Shown here piece by piece: positions 55,068-63,485 of a DNA stretch of 64,000 nt (the first letter of the stretch is position 1; each line of letters opens with the position of its first letter). The notes under the pieces are model-generated. The model saw nothing but the letters and a program-made list of their open reading frames with translations, ran no database searches and was not told the DNA's origin. The position numbers were made by a program, and so were the translations under genes. Source of the DNA: Robiginitomaculum sp. (lineage in GTDB: Bacteria > Pseudomonadota > Alphaproteobacteria > Caulobacterales > Maricaulaceae); the NCBI GenBank assembly GCA_002733805.1, contig NVXG01000001.1:1-64000 (forward strand), written 5' to 3'.

Positions 55068-55969
55068 GACGGATCCGAATTTTTAGGTTTGTGGAACTGG
55101 TTTAGCGGGATTTGCAGGTAGGAAATACCGTTTTTGACCGGAGTCGGCAATTGACCGGCTCGTAAATTGATCTGCAAAGCCGGTAGGATTAACTTGGGCA
55201 TGCACAAGGCTTGGTCTCGCGCATTTCGCTGTTTGACAAAACCGTCCAATTTGGTGTTTCGATTGATCTGGACATTATCACGGGCTTGCGCGCCGACACT
55301 GGTCTCAATCACAAATTCGCTGCGGCCCGGAGTCAGATAATCATGGCATAAAAACATCCGGGTTTCATCGGCAAGTTCGTACAGGCGTTGGATCGAATGA
55401 AATAATTGCGCCGCATCTCCACCCGGAAAATCCGTTCGGGCACAACCATAATCTGGCATAAACACAGTATCGCCAACGAACACTGCATCCCCGATCAAAA
55501 AACTGACACAAGCCAAGGTGTGCCCCGGCGTGGCCAGCACCTCGATCTGCAACTCGCCCAATTCAAGCATATCGCCATCGAGCAGCAAAAGGTCAAACTG
55601 TGAACCATCACAGGTGAACTCTGGCTCAAACCCAAACAAGGGTGCAAAATGGCGTTGCACGCTGGTTATGCCCTGACCAATGGCGGTTTTGGCAGAAAGC
55701 TGTTCAGACAAAAATCCGGCGGCGCTCATATGGTCCGCATGGGCATGGGTTTCCAGAATCCACAAGATATTTAAGCGTTGCTGGCAGCAATATTCCACAA
55801 TCTGTTCGGCAGAGCTGGTTTGTGTTCCGGCCGAAACCGGGTCATAATCCAGCACCGGGTCAATAATTACCCCTTTACCGCTTTTTGGGTCATGCACCAC
55901 ATATTGAGCGGTAAAGGTGGCCGGATCAAAAAAGGATTTGACGGTGGGTTGGTTGATTTTCGGTGCCAT
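55064..55969 (-). CDS. Persulfide dioxygenase-like MBL-fold protein (BLH type)
   Basis: The 301-residue metallohydrolase has ETHAHADHMSAAGFL (HxHxDH), the LATPGHTLACVSF and VGDTVFMPDYGCARTDFPGG segments and FLCHDYLTPGR, which match ETHE1/Blh persulfide dioxygenases. It oxidises glutathione persulfide to sulfite. It is coupled to the DUF442 gene and divergent from the BigR-type repressor. The ATG at 55969 is favoured over one two codons upstream. Confidence 0.88.
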   Translation of the reverse strand: MAPKINQPTVKSFFDPATFTAQYVVHDPKSGKGVIIDPVLDYDPVSAGTQTSSAEQIVEYCCQQRLNILWILETHAHADHMSAAGFLSEQLSAKTAIGQGITSVQRHFAPLFGFEPEFTCDGSQFDLLLLDGDMLELGELQIEVLATPGHTLACVSFLIGDAVFVGDTVFMPDYGCARTDFPGGDAAQLFHSIQRLYELADETRMFLCHDYLTPGRSEFVIETSVGAQARDNVQINRNTKLDGFVKQRNARDQALCMPKLILPALQINLRAGQLPTPVKNGISYLQIPLNQFHKPKNSDPS

Positions 55970-56033
55970 TAACAATTATCCCACACAAAATAGGCTAAAA
56001 AACCTCTTCGGGGCATTTCTGCCTTGCTTTTGA

Positions 56034-56053
56034 ATATGAGTAAATACTAATAT
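56034..56053. promoter_or_regulatory. Candidate BigR operator
   Basis: ATATgAGTA-AA-TACTaATAT is a 20-bp palindrome with one mismatch per arm pair. It overlaps the first two bases of the bigR start and lies 65 bp before the dioxygenase start, so one bound repressor could block both genes. AT-rich palindromes of this kind are typical for BigR/SqrR; binding is inferred. Confidence 0.55.
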
Positions 56054-56357
56054 GCAGAATATGGCTTTGCAAGAGATACAGCAAAATGTAGGTCGTGCCG
56101 CATCCCTGCTGCAAGCGATGAGCAATCCAAAGCGATTATTGGTTTTGTGCATCTTGGCCGATGGCGAACATTCGGTCGGCGCGTTGGCCAAGCAGGTTGA
56201 GCTGAGCCAATCGGCTTTATCTCAACATCTAGCCCGGTTGCGCGATGACGGCTTTGTCAACACGCGGCGCGAAGCGCAAACGGTGTACTATTCCGTGGCC
56301 GGCGGCGAAGTCGAAGCCGTATTACAAGCCCTGCATGGCTTGTACTGCGCCAAATAG
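56052..56357 (+). CDS. bigR: ArsR-family persulfide-responsive repressor (BigR/SqrR type)
   Basis: The 101-residue winged HTH has Cys33 in LLVLCILADGEHSV and Cys99 in GLYCAK, the two cysteines that form a tetrasulfide or disulfide in BigR/SqrR/YgaV proteins. LSQSALSQHLARLRDDGFV is the recognition region. Divergence from the persulfide dioxygenase fits the known circuit. An ATG at 56061 is an alternative start. Confidence 0.88.
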   Translation: MQNMALQEIQQNVGRAASLLQAMSNPKRLLVLCILADGEHSVGALAKQVELSQSALSQHLARLRDDGFVNTRREAQTVYYSVAGGEVEAVLQALHGLYCAK

Positions 56358-56365
56358 GCGAAAAA

Positions 56366-57181
56366 TTATCGTTCCAACACGACATTCATATGGGCCTGTT
56401 CGATCAACCGGTACCCACATTTTTGCGCCAACTCGATACAATCGACCGACCAGTCTGGATTGCGTTCCAAAATGAGTAGTTTGGGCAGGCCCTCCGTTGG
56501 GGTATCCTCAAAATATCCGGGCAGCACTTGATCTTCGGCCCCTTCAATATCCATCTTCAAGGCATCGGCTCCATGCATGTCGTGGGTGTGCAGCAATTCA
56601 GACAACACCCGGGTCTGGACCATAAATTCGTCGTCTGGTTTTGCGCCGGAACGCAAGGCAAAGCCGGCCGCCCCCCGGTTTTGCCTAGACAGGCTCATGC
56701 GCGCCACGCCCTTTTTGGCGGCGACCGCACAATCGGCATGAATGATCTGCAAAGACTTGTTGGCCAGCAAGTTAAAGCGCAATCGTTGTTTGATCACCGG
56801 TTGCGGCTCGACCGCCAACACCCGGCCCTTCGGTCCGGCAGCCGCCGCCACCAGTAACGAGTACAGGCCAATATTGGCTCCGATGTCGACAAACCGAAAT
56901 TCTGGATGGATCCGATCCAACAAGATATGTCGCTCAGCGGGATCAAACCGCTCCGGGGTTAGCAGCGCGCGCTTCTCACATAAATTATCGCTCGGGTATA
57001 ATCGCAATTTCACGCCAAAGCGCTCGACATCCAATGGGGTTTTTCGTGCCGTTAACACCATGCGCCGGGCCAACGAGCCCCACAAACTGTCTGGCGCTTG
57101 CACACTTTGCGCGATGGCGGCGGCCTCAAACCCGGTCGGCGCGAAACTTCCCCAGCTTTGGGTATATTGACCTTCGATCAT
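56366..57181 (-). CDS. FkbM-family methyltransferase
   Basis: The 271-residue SAM-dependent enzyme has FVDIGANIGLYSLLVAAAAG (motif I), AVEPQPVIKQRLRFNL and LKMDIEGAEDQVLPGYF, the FkbM signature. It follows btuD by 27 bp on the same strand and so may be the last gene of the B12 operon. FkbM enzymes methylate hydroxyls of sugars, lipids or natural products; a corrinoid-linked role is not established. Confidence 0.85.
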   Translation of the reverse strand: MIEGQYTQSWGSFAPTGFEAAAIAQSVQAPDSLWGSLARRMVLTARKTPLDVERFGVKLRLYPSDNLCEKRALLTPERFDPAERHILLDRIHPEFRFVDIGANIGLYSLLVAAAAGPKGRVLAVEPQPVIKQRLRFNLLANKSLQIIHADCAVAAKKGVARMSLSRQNRGAAGFALRSGAKPDDEFMVQTRVLSELLHTHDMHGADALKMDIEGAEDQVLPGYFEDTPTEGLPKLLILERNPDWSVDCIELAQKCGYRLIEQAHMNVVLER

Positions 57182-57208
57182 AATGGTTTTTCCTGCACAG
57201 GTCAGGAC

Positions 57209-57937
57209 TTACACAAAATGCCCCTTGGCATCAAATGCCAATCCAAACGCAGCGCGTAATTCTGGTCCGGGCAAGACCGTTTCTGGTTTGCCCTCTACCA
57301 CCAACCTCCCACCTTGCAACACGATCAAATGATCAGCAAAACGGCTGGCCAAGGGCAGATCGTGCAAGACACACAATACGGTTTTGCCAGCTTTTCCCTG
57401 ATTAGCCAAAATCTGCATCATGGCCAATTGTTGGGCCGGATCCAGCGCCGCATTGGGCTCATCAACCAGCAACAAATCAGCCTCAACCGCCAAAGCCCGG
57501 GCCAGCAATACTCGGGCTCGTTCACCGCCCGATAGCTGATCCATCCGCCGGTCGGCGAATTGTGACACCAGACAAAGCCCCATAGCCCGGTCAATCGCTT
57601 GATCTGCCTGCTGCTGGCTTTCCCTCGGGTTGAGCCGTCCCAATTCCACCAAGGCCCGGGCTGTTATCGGCCAATGCACCGGCGGGTTTTGAGCCAGATA
57701 ACTTAACAGCTTGGCCCGCTCTTGGACTGGCGTGGCGGACAGGCTTTCCCCGCGCCACAAAACCTCACCCTGCTCCACCGGCAATAACCCGGCAATACAG
57801 CGTAACAGGCTGGTCTTGCCCGAACCGTTTGGTCCGACAATGACGTTCAGACCCGACGCCATTTGCAAGGAAATTTGCTGCAAAACTGGGCGATCACTTA
57901 GCTTGAGAGAAAGTTGTTTAATCTTGAGCATGTTCAC
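57209..57937 (-). CDS. btuD: Cobalamin ABC transporter ATPase
   Basis: The 242-residue ATPase has Walker A GPNGSGKTS, the signature LSGGERARV, Walker B LLLVDEPNAALD and the switch histidine in VLHDL. It is of the BtuD/FhuC/HmuV class. The start overlaps the btuC stop (ATGA). The riboswitch in front of the operon makes cobalamin or a related corrinoid the likely cargo rather than heme or siderophore. Confidence 0.9.
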   Translation of the reverse strand: MNMLKIKQLSLKLSDRPVLQQISLQMASGLNVIVGPNGSGKTSLLRCIAGLLPVEQGEVLWRGESLSATPVQERAKLLSYLAQNPPVHWPITARALVELGRLNPRESQQQADQAIDRAMGLCLVSQFADRRMDQLSGGERARVLLARALAVEADLLLVDEPNAALDPAQQLAMMQILANQGKAGKTVLCVLHDLPLASRFADHLIVLQGGRLVVEGKPETVLPGPELRAAFGLAFDAKGHFV

Positions 57938-58920
57938 AAATGCTCCCTTTGATAGCGCCAGATCAAAAACAAGAACAATGGCGCGCCGAGCAAAGCAGTT
58001 ACCACACCTAAATAGAGCTGCGTACCCGGCCCGCTAAGCCCGCGCGAAACCATATCGGCTACCAGCAATAACGCGCCGCCAACCAATGCCGATGGAAAGA
58101 CCAACCGCCCCGGCTGATGGCCCAAAAATGGCCGAACCAGATGGGGCGCGGCCAAGCCGACAAAGCCAACGGCTCCGGCCACCGCCACGCCAGCCCCGAC
58201 ACAAAGCATGGTGCCCAGCACCACAAGCCGCCCGGTCCGCACCACCGAAAACCCGGACACCATTGCCGTGTCTTCGCCCAAAGTCAGCAGGTCAAGCCCG
58301 CGCCCGGCCCGGACCAGCACGATAATACCCAAGGCGGTTAATGGCGCGGCAAGCATGACATCCGACAAGGAACGATCGGCTACTGACCCCATTAACCAAT
58401 AGGCGATTTCCGACAAGGCCCACGGATTGGGCGATAAATTCATCAGCAACGCGGTTAAGGCCGTGGCCAATGAGGACAGCGCCACCCCGCCCAAGATCAA
58501 GCCGGTGGCCGAAGCCCGCGCCGCACTTAAGGCCAGCAAAAAAAGCGCCGCCACCGCAGCACCAACCATTGCGGCCACCGAAATAGCCCACGGCATGGTA
58601 CTGGCCCAGCCGCTATAAATCATCAGAGCCGCCATCAAACTGGCCGAAGAAGAAACGCCAACCACAGCCGGGTCAGCCAATGGATTGCGTAACAACCCTT
58701 GCAAGGCCGCACCCGATGCGCCCAACCCGGCCCCGACCACTAAGGCCAGCAAAGATCGTGGCAAGCGGATTTGCCACAAAACAATCCGATCAACCGGATC
58801 ACCCTGACCGATCAAGGCGGCCAACCAATCGGCCAACCCGATGGATTGCGCCCCCAAAGACAAGGAGAGAAAAACCAGTCCGAACAGCAAAACAGTAAGA
58901 ATGAAAACCAACCGGGTCAT
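57934..58920 (-). CDS. btuC: Cobalamin ABC transporter permease (FecCD family)
   Basis: The 328-residue inner-membrane protein has about ten helices and the FecCD signs RLPRSLLALVVGAGLGASGAA, LLRNPLADPAVVGVSS, and GAVGFVGLAAPHLVR. It is coupled to btuF (four-base overlap) and btuD. Confidence 0.92.
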   Translation of the reverse strand: MTRLVFILTVLLFGLVFLSLSLGAQSIGLADWLAALIGQGDPVDRIVLWQIRLPRSLLALVVGAGLGASGAALQGLLRNPLADPAVVGVSSSASLMAALMIYSGWASTMPWAISVAAMVGAAVAALFLLALSAARASATGLILGGVALSSLATALTALLMNLSPNPWALSEIAYWLMGSVADRSLSDVMLAAPLTALGIIVLVRAGRGLDLLTLGEDTAMVSGFSVVRTGRLVVLGTMLCVGAGVAVAGAVGFVGLAAPHLVRPFLGHQPGRLVFPSALVGGALLLVADMVSRGLSGPGTQLYLGVVTALLGAPLFLFLIWRYQREHL

Positions 58921-59780
58921 GACGGTTCACCCTTGGACATTAGGTCTAGTTGATCGGCGATCTGCTCGGCCGCACGGATTAGATAGGGTCCGCCACACAC
59001 CCAAAGCGCACCGGGAATTTCCAGCGACGGTGTCTTTTTGCTGATTTGGCGCAGCACAAAATGATTACTTCGAAACTGTACGGCGCTGGGCGGTCCATCG
59101 GTGAAAAAGCTTTTCAAGATCAGATCGGGCGGGTGTGTGACTAATTGCTCAATGGGAATTTGCCCCCACCCGGAAATGCCCAGATCATCCGCCAGATTTT
59201 GACCCCCGGCGGCCCGGATCGCCGCATCGACCATGGTCCCGGCTCCGGCGGTACCCAGCGTCGGGGTCAGATACAACACCCGCAATGGCAGGGCATCGTC
59301 TAGATTTCGGCGTTGCTTGCGCTCGGCCAGATGTTGCAGCCGATTTTGCATATCTAAAACCACCAAAGCGGCCCGTTCTGTCTCGTGCAGAAATTCGCCC
59401 AAACCCTGTATGGCCGCTTCAATCCCGGCAAAACCGTCGGTCCACGGCAAAACATGGACCTGACTGCCCCGGCTTTGCGCCAATTGAGTTGCGGCTGGTT
59501 TGTCGCCCGGACCCAACACCAGTTTGGCCGGGGCTTGTGCCAACAGGCTTTCGGCTTCCGGCCACGCGCCCGCTTTGCCGCGTACGTCCTTTGGGGCCAA
59601 TGATAGCGGCCCGTCTGCTTGCCAAGACAGGGTTTTGATCCGGCTTGGTTCGGCCAAGGCCAGCACATAACCATCGCCACAAAGAGATGTGGAGACAATC
59701 TGTTTCGGCTCGGCGGCCATGGCGCTGCTCGCCAAAATGCCCCCGAACAGAATAGGGACTATGATCCTAAAAGGTTGCAC
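58917..59780 (-). CDS. btuF: Periplasmic corrinoid-binding protein
   Basis: The 287-residue protein starts with a signal peptide (hydrophobic core to ASSAMA, cleavage near residue 22) and has the helical-backbone binding-protein fold, with IVSTSLCGDGYVLALAEPSRI at the start and KLVLGPGDKPAATQLAQSRG in the middle. It delivers its ligand to BtuCD. The start overlaps the btuB end by 14 bp. Confidence 0.87.
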   Translation of the reverse strand: MQPFRIIVPILFGGILASSAMAAEPKQIVSTSLCGDGYVLALAEPSRIKTLSWQADGPLSLAPKDVRGKAGAWPEAESLLAQAPAKLVLGPGDKPAATQLAQSRGSQVHVLPWTDGFAGIEAAIQGLGEFLHETERAALVVLDMQNRLQHLAERKQRRNLDDALPLRVLYLTPTLGTAGAGTMVDAAIRAAGGQNLADDLGISGWGQIPIEQLVTHPPDLILKSFFTDGPPSAVQFRSNHFVLRQISKKTPSLEIPGALWVCGGPYLIRAAEQIADQLDLMSKGEPS

Positions 59781-61638
59781 TTAGCCCTCCATAAATGGCT
59801 CTGGACTGTCCCGCAAAGCCGACGACTTCTTGATATTGGCTATCGGCCAGGTTTTCCCCGCGTACGTAAATCGAAAACGTATCGGCCAGTTTGTAGCTGA
59901 CTTTGGCCCGCACTAAGGTAAAGGCCGGTAAGGTCACACGTTGGAATGTGGCAAAGTCAGTATCCTGCATATCGCCATTATGGTCGATACCCAGCCCGAC
60001 CTGCCACTTGTCCGATGGATCACTCCACAGCAAATTGAACGAGGCCAGAAAGTCAGGCCTACGAACTTCTTTTTGTCCATTTTCCTCGGCACGCAGGAAG
60101 CTCATGGAACCGCTAGCTTGCAGTCCTTCCATCAGCTTAACATTCGCCGCCAGTTCAAAACCATGACGCTGGCTGTCACGGGTCCGGTTGCCTGCCGTAA
60201 AAGGAAACACCCCAAAATCTGTAAAAATTTCATTTTCTAGATCGGCGGTAAACCAGGTGATCGACGCGCTGCCCCGTTCAAAACTCTGCTCCCAGCCCAG
60301 TTCAAATCCGGTTGATTTTTCAGGTTGCAAATCAGGGTTTCCCACAAAGAAGGCCGGAAAAAAACCAAACAGCTCAAAGAAGCCGGGGTTTTTAACTCCC
60401 TGCCCGAACGAGGCCCGCAACCGTCCATTTAGCGGCGCAACCGACCAAGCCAGTCCAGCTCGAACGCTCTGGGTGTCGGCAAACAAATTATTTTGTTCCG
60501 ATCGTGCCGACAACGCCAAAGTCAACGGTCCGACATTGGCCTGGTAATCCAGCGCCCCGGCCCACATATCATTGGACTGCTGTTGGTTTTGCGCGGCACC
60601 GGTGCCGCCATCGTTTTCGTATGCTTCAAAGCGCCCTTCGATTAATCCGGTCAAATGGTGATCGACCGAACCGCTCGTCCAGTTGAAGGTAGATTGGCCG
60701 CCAATGCGGGTGCGGGTTCCTTTGGACCGGTTAGCTGCTTGGGCAGTGCGGCTATCCAAATAAGAGACATAAACCTCATGCTGGAAACGGTCCTCTGGTG
60801 TGCCACTCTGCAAGGCAATCCGGCCCATGGCAATATCGGTATCCAGCTCTAGCGCCACATCATTCAACCGACCATCAAAGTCAGTGTCGGAATCAAATCC
60901 AGTGTTGACGCTTTGCGCCCGGCCCCGGAGTTTGATCGTCCAACCCGGCCCCAATGGTAAATTGGCCCCGACCAGACCGGTCACATGGGAAAACCCGTCC
61001 CGTTCACCATTTTGACCCGAAACGTCGTAACCGTCACTGTCCAGCCCCGAAACCTGACCCCACAGCTTGAAATCATCCTCAGCCCACGACGCACGCAATG
61101 ACCCGGAAACCGTATCAAATGTGCCGCCCTCTAACCGGGCAAGAAACTGTTTCCCGTCCTCTAAGGGTTCATTCGAGATATTGATCACGCCGCCAATGGC
61201 ATCGGTGCCCCACAGGGCTGATTGTTCGCCGCGCAAAATCTCGATCCGGCTGACCCCTTCCGTCGTGGCGCCACCAAAATTAAAGCTGTCAGTAAACGGG
61301 TCGCTGGCCTCCATCTGATCAATCAGCACCAACACATGGTTGGCTTCGGAACCACGGATACGGATCTGGGTCAGCGCCCCAGCCGGGCCGGATCGATTGA
61401 CCGCAATGCCCGGCACTTGGCGCAAAGCATCGGCCACAAAGGTGTCGCCTCGAAGCTCTAATTGCGTGGCATCCAAAATGCTGGCGGCGGCAGTCACTTC
61501 AGACAATGGGATTGGGCGGCGCGACCCGATCACCAGAATTAGCTCATCACTCGCGCTGGAATTGCTTTCTTGCGCATATCCCGGCTGAGTCAAGAACGTG
61601 CTGACCAAGGCCAGAACGGATAATTTAGAAAAATTCAT
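59767..61638 (-). CDS. btuB: TonB-dependent cobalamin receptor
   Basis: The 623-residue outer-membrane receptor has a signal peptide ending near QPGYA, a plug domain (ATQLELRGDTFVADALRQVP, IRIRGSEANHVLVLIDQ and ILRGEQSALWGTDAIGGVI) and a 22-strand barrel ending in a C-terminal Phe. The ATG at 61638 follows GGAG at good spacing; longer starts are in frame upstream. It is the first gene after the cobalamin riboswitch. Confidence 0.92.
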   Translation of the reverse strand: MNFSKLSVLALVSTFLTQPGYAQESNSSASDELILVIGSRRPIPLSEVTAAASILDATQLELRGDTFVADALRQVPGIAVNRSGPAGALTQIRIRGSEANHVLVLIDQMEASDPFTDSFNFGGATTEGVSRIEILRGEQSALWGTDAIGGVINISNEPLEDGKQFLARLEGGTFDTVSGSLRASWAEDDFKLWGQVSGLDSDGYDVSGQNGERDGFSHVTGLVGANLPLGPGWTIKLRGRAQSVNTGFDSDTDFDGRLNDVALELDTDIAMGRIALQSGTPEDRFQHEVYVSYLDSRTAQAANRSKGTRTRIGGQSTFNWTSGSVDHHLTGLIEGRFEAYENDGGTGAAQNQQQSNDMWAGALDYQANVGPLTLALSARSEQNNLFADTQSVRAGLAWSVAPLNGRLRASFGQGVKNPGFFELFGFFPAFFVGNPDLQPEKSTGFELGWEQSFERGSASITWFTADLENEIFTDFGVFPFTAGNRTRDSQRHGFELAANVKLMEGLQASGSMSFLRAEENGQKEVRRPDFLASFNLLWSDPSDKWQVGLGIDHNGDMQDTDFATFQRVTLPAFTLVRAKVSYKLADTFSIYVRGENLADSQYQEVVGFAGQSRAIYGGLSATF

Positions 61639-61729
61639 TTCGTTCTCCATGACGAAGTCCACGGCACAGGGAAAACCCCCGACCAGTGGACGGTTTTGTG
61701 GTTTCGTCACGAACGGTGCTTTTGGCCCG

Positions 61730-61930
61730 CGCCTCTGCGACCTGATCCCGGATCAGAAGCGGACGAGCGTCGGCAGGTCTTCCGGCTCACGGATCAAACG
61801 ATGGACGCGCCTTCCCGGAAAAAGATTTTTCCAGTGGCAATTTGCGTCCAGCTCACCGCTTACGGCTGCGGGCACAGCCACGGATTTGGAAAATCAGCTT
61901 TTCCGCACCGTGTTCCCTGTTGTCACTTTT
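61730..61930 (-). ncRNA. Cobalamin riboswitch
   Basis: On the minus strand the order of conserved parts is ACAGGGAACACGGTG, AATCCGTGGCTGTGCCCGC, GCAGCCGTAAGCGG, GCCACTGG, GGGAAGGCG and the B12 box AGCCGGAAGACCTGCCGACG (61768-61787). Downstream a perfect CTGATCC/GGATCAG stem (61742-61756) and competing stems between 61652 and 61719 that can cover the btuB ribosome site may be the expression platform, suggesting translational control. Boundaries are approximate. Confidence 0.92.
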
Positions 61931-61977
61931 CTTATCTGAAAAGTACCGACGGATCATTTGGTAGAAAGTTGGGGGTT

Positions 61978-62826
61978 TCAGGTCAAGTCTTTTGGTGAGA
62001 ACGCACCGGAGGCTACCAGCTTCTCCAGTTTTCGCATTTTGGCTTGGGATTTTTGCCATTCCCACCAGACAAATACGATTTTGGGTCCGGTGACCAGATA
62101 GCGTCGCCACATGCGGCTTGGCTCGCTCAGCAAGCGATGCAGCCACTCGATACGGGCTTTTTGCATCCATTTGGGGGCGCGGGAAATTTTGCCTGCCAGA
62201 AAATCAAGACTGGCTCCGACGCACAGGCCGACCCCTTCACAATCACCACGGCGCAGACAGGCCTTGGCGACGATTTCTTGCTGCGGCGAGCCAACACAGA
62301 AAAAGATGAAACGGGCCGGGTTGTTGGCGACAAACTCAGCGCATTGCTGCACGGCGGCCAAATTTTTACGCAATCCCATCGGCGGTTCGAACCAACGCAC
62401 GTCTTTTAGACCATAACGTTCGGTTACAGCGTCGACCACATCGGCGCTAGCCCCGATCACCACCACTGGTTCTTCCGGGTCTATGGCTCGCTCAAACAGA
62501 CTTTTAGTTAGATCAGAACCCGGCGTGACATCAACCTTCTCACCGGACAACATGGCGATCAATTCCAGCACCCGCGAATCACAAACCGTCAGCCACGCCT
62601 CGGCATAGAGCATTCTGATCCAGCCCGGCTCTTTTTGCATGCGAACCAGATGGTCGACATTCGGCGTGACCACGAAGCGAAATGGCTCACGCGGTTTGAT
62701 TTGCGATATACGGGCAAACGCAGTTTCAAAATTGATCCGGTCAAACGTGCCGTTCAAAAACCAGAAATAGCGCGATTGTTCCCGCCGGTTTCCCGAATGA
62801 TCTACCGAATAAAATGTGTCACTCAT
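61978..62826 (-). CDS. WecG/TagA/CpsF-family glycosyltransferase
   Basis: The 282-residue enzyme has VVTPNVDHLVRMQKEP near residue 52, then DSRVLELIA, GSDLTKSLFE, VVVIGAS and FFCVGSPQQEIVAKACL, the GT26 signature, and ends with a basic PKWMQKARIEWLHRLLSEPS, RMWRRYL region for membrane contact. It would add a sugar in polysaccharide or surface glycan assembly. It stands alone, upstream of the riboswitch on the same strand, so its transcript would run toward the btu operon. Confidence 0.9.
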   Translation of the reverse strand: MSDTFYSVDHSGNRREQSRYFWFLNGTFDRINFETAFARISQIKPREPFRFVVTPNVDHLVRMQKEPGWIRMLYAEAWLTVCDSRVLELIAMLSGEKVDVTPGSDLTKSLFERAIDPEEPVVVIGASADVVDAVTERYGLKDVRWFEPPMGLRKNLAAVQQCAEFVANNPARFIFFCVGSPQQEIVAKACLRRGDCEGVGLCVGASLDFLAGKISRAPKWMQKARIEWLHRLLSEPSRMWRRYLVTGPKIVFVWWEWQKSQAKMRKLEKLVASGAFSPKDLT

Positions 62827-63008
62827 AAGACGTGCAACTCCAAACTACTTTGTTGTTCCCTTGTGTACCGCAGGAGCGTTAATGGCCGATTGGCAGGCAG
62901 GGTTAACAAAGCCTTGGCGGCTTGTTCCCGGTGGGGGCCGCTCACCGGTCCCCGGCCCCAGAGCTGGGGTCCAGTTTTGGTTGGTTATCATTTGCGCTAA
63001 GTTGGACT

Positions 63009-63035
63009 GGACCCTCCGGTCAAGCCGGAGGGTCC
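63009..63035. repeat. REP-like perfect hairpin
   Basis: GGACCCTCCGG and CCGGAGGGTCC form an eleven-base stem with a five-base loop. Related copies are at 1-21 (partial) and 52987-53007. Confidence 0.75.
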
Positions 63036-63090
63036 ACGCCCTAAGTGTCATTTTGTATTGTCAGTGTTCGAGCTGCCCGCACACTAAAAC

Positions 63091-63173
63091 CACAATAGTT
63101 GCGCGCTCCGCGCACACTCATTGATGCTTGACTGACAATAAAAGGACACTTGTTGACATTGCTTGACGTTTGG
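63091..63173. repeat. Dispersed non-coding repeat, copy B
   Basis: It shares ordered blocks with 194-277 (CACAATAGTT, CACACTCAT, ACAATAAAA, CTTGTTGAC, CTTGACG, TTGG). The similarity may continue weakly for about 100 bp beyond, since both copies have a CTATAYTGG motif and an AT-rich end. The function is unknown. Confidence 0.45.
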
Positions 63174-63485
63174 CAGAACAGAAAATCCCCAGACCTACGC
63201 GCCACCCTATACTGGGTTGTGCCCGAAACGCGGCATGGCTCTTTGATATTGTTTATATGATAAGAACATTTGTTTTTAAGGTGTTTACTCAGCTAACGGA
63301 TTGTTTTTTGTTGCCGGTATTTTAGCAGGACGTTGTATCGTGCGCGCCGTATCCCCGTTAGAAAGACGATATTATTTTAACTTTGCTTGGTTTCACGGTC
63401 TGCAATTCAAGTTAATGAACAAGTCTTCATTTGTGTTTTTGTGCTCGTTTTGCTATCCTTACTCTTGAAGTTGATCGGAAACTTG

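Larger units (their letters stand above)
62827..63485. other. Non-coding, repeat-bearing region
   Basis: No convincing gene is found in these 659 bp. They hold the REP-like hairpin (63009-63035), copy B of a dispersed repeat (63091-63173), a 9-bp inverted repeat ATTGTCAGT/ACTGACAAT (63057-63065, 63131-63139), and an AT-rich tail that probably contains the promoter of the TetR gene. Confidence 0.6.

Noticed and set aside
57209-61638. Heme or siderophore uptake instead of cobalamin
   Set aside because: The transporter families alone would allow it, but the well-formed cobalamin riboswitch directly upstream decides for a corrinoid.
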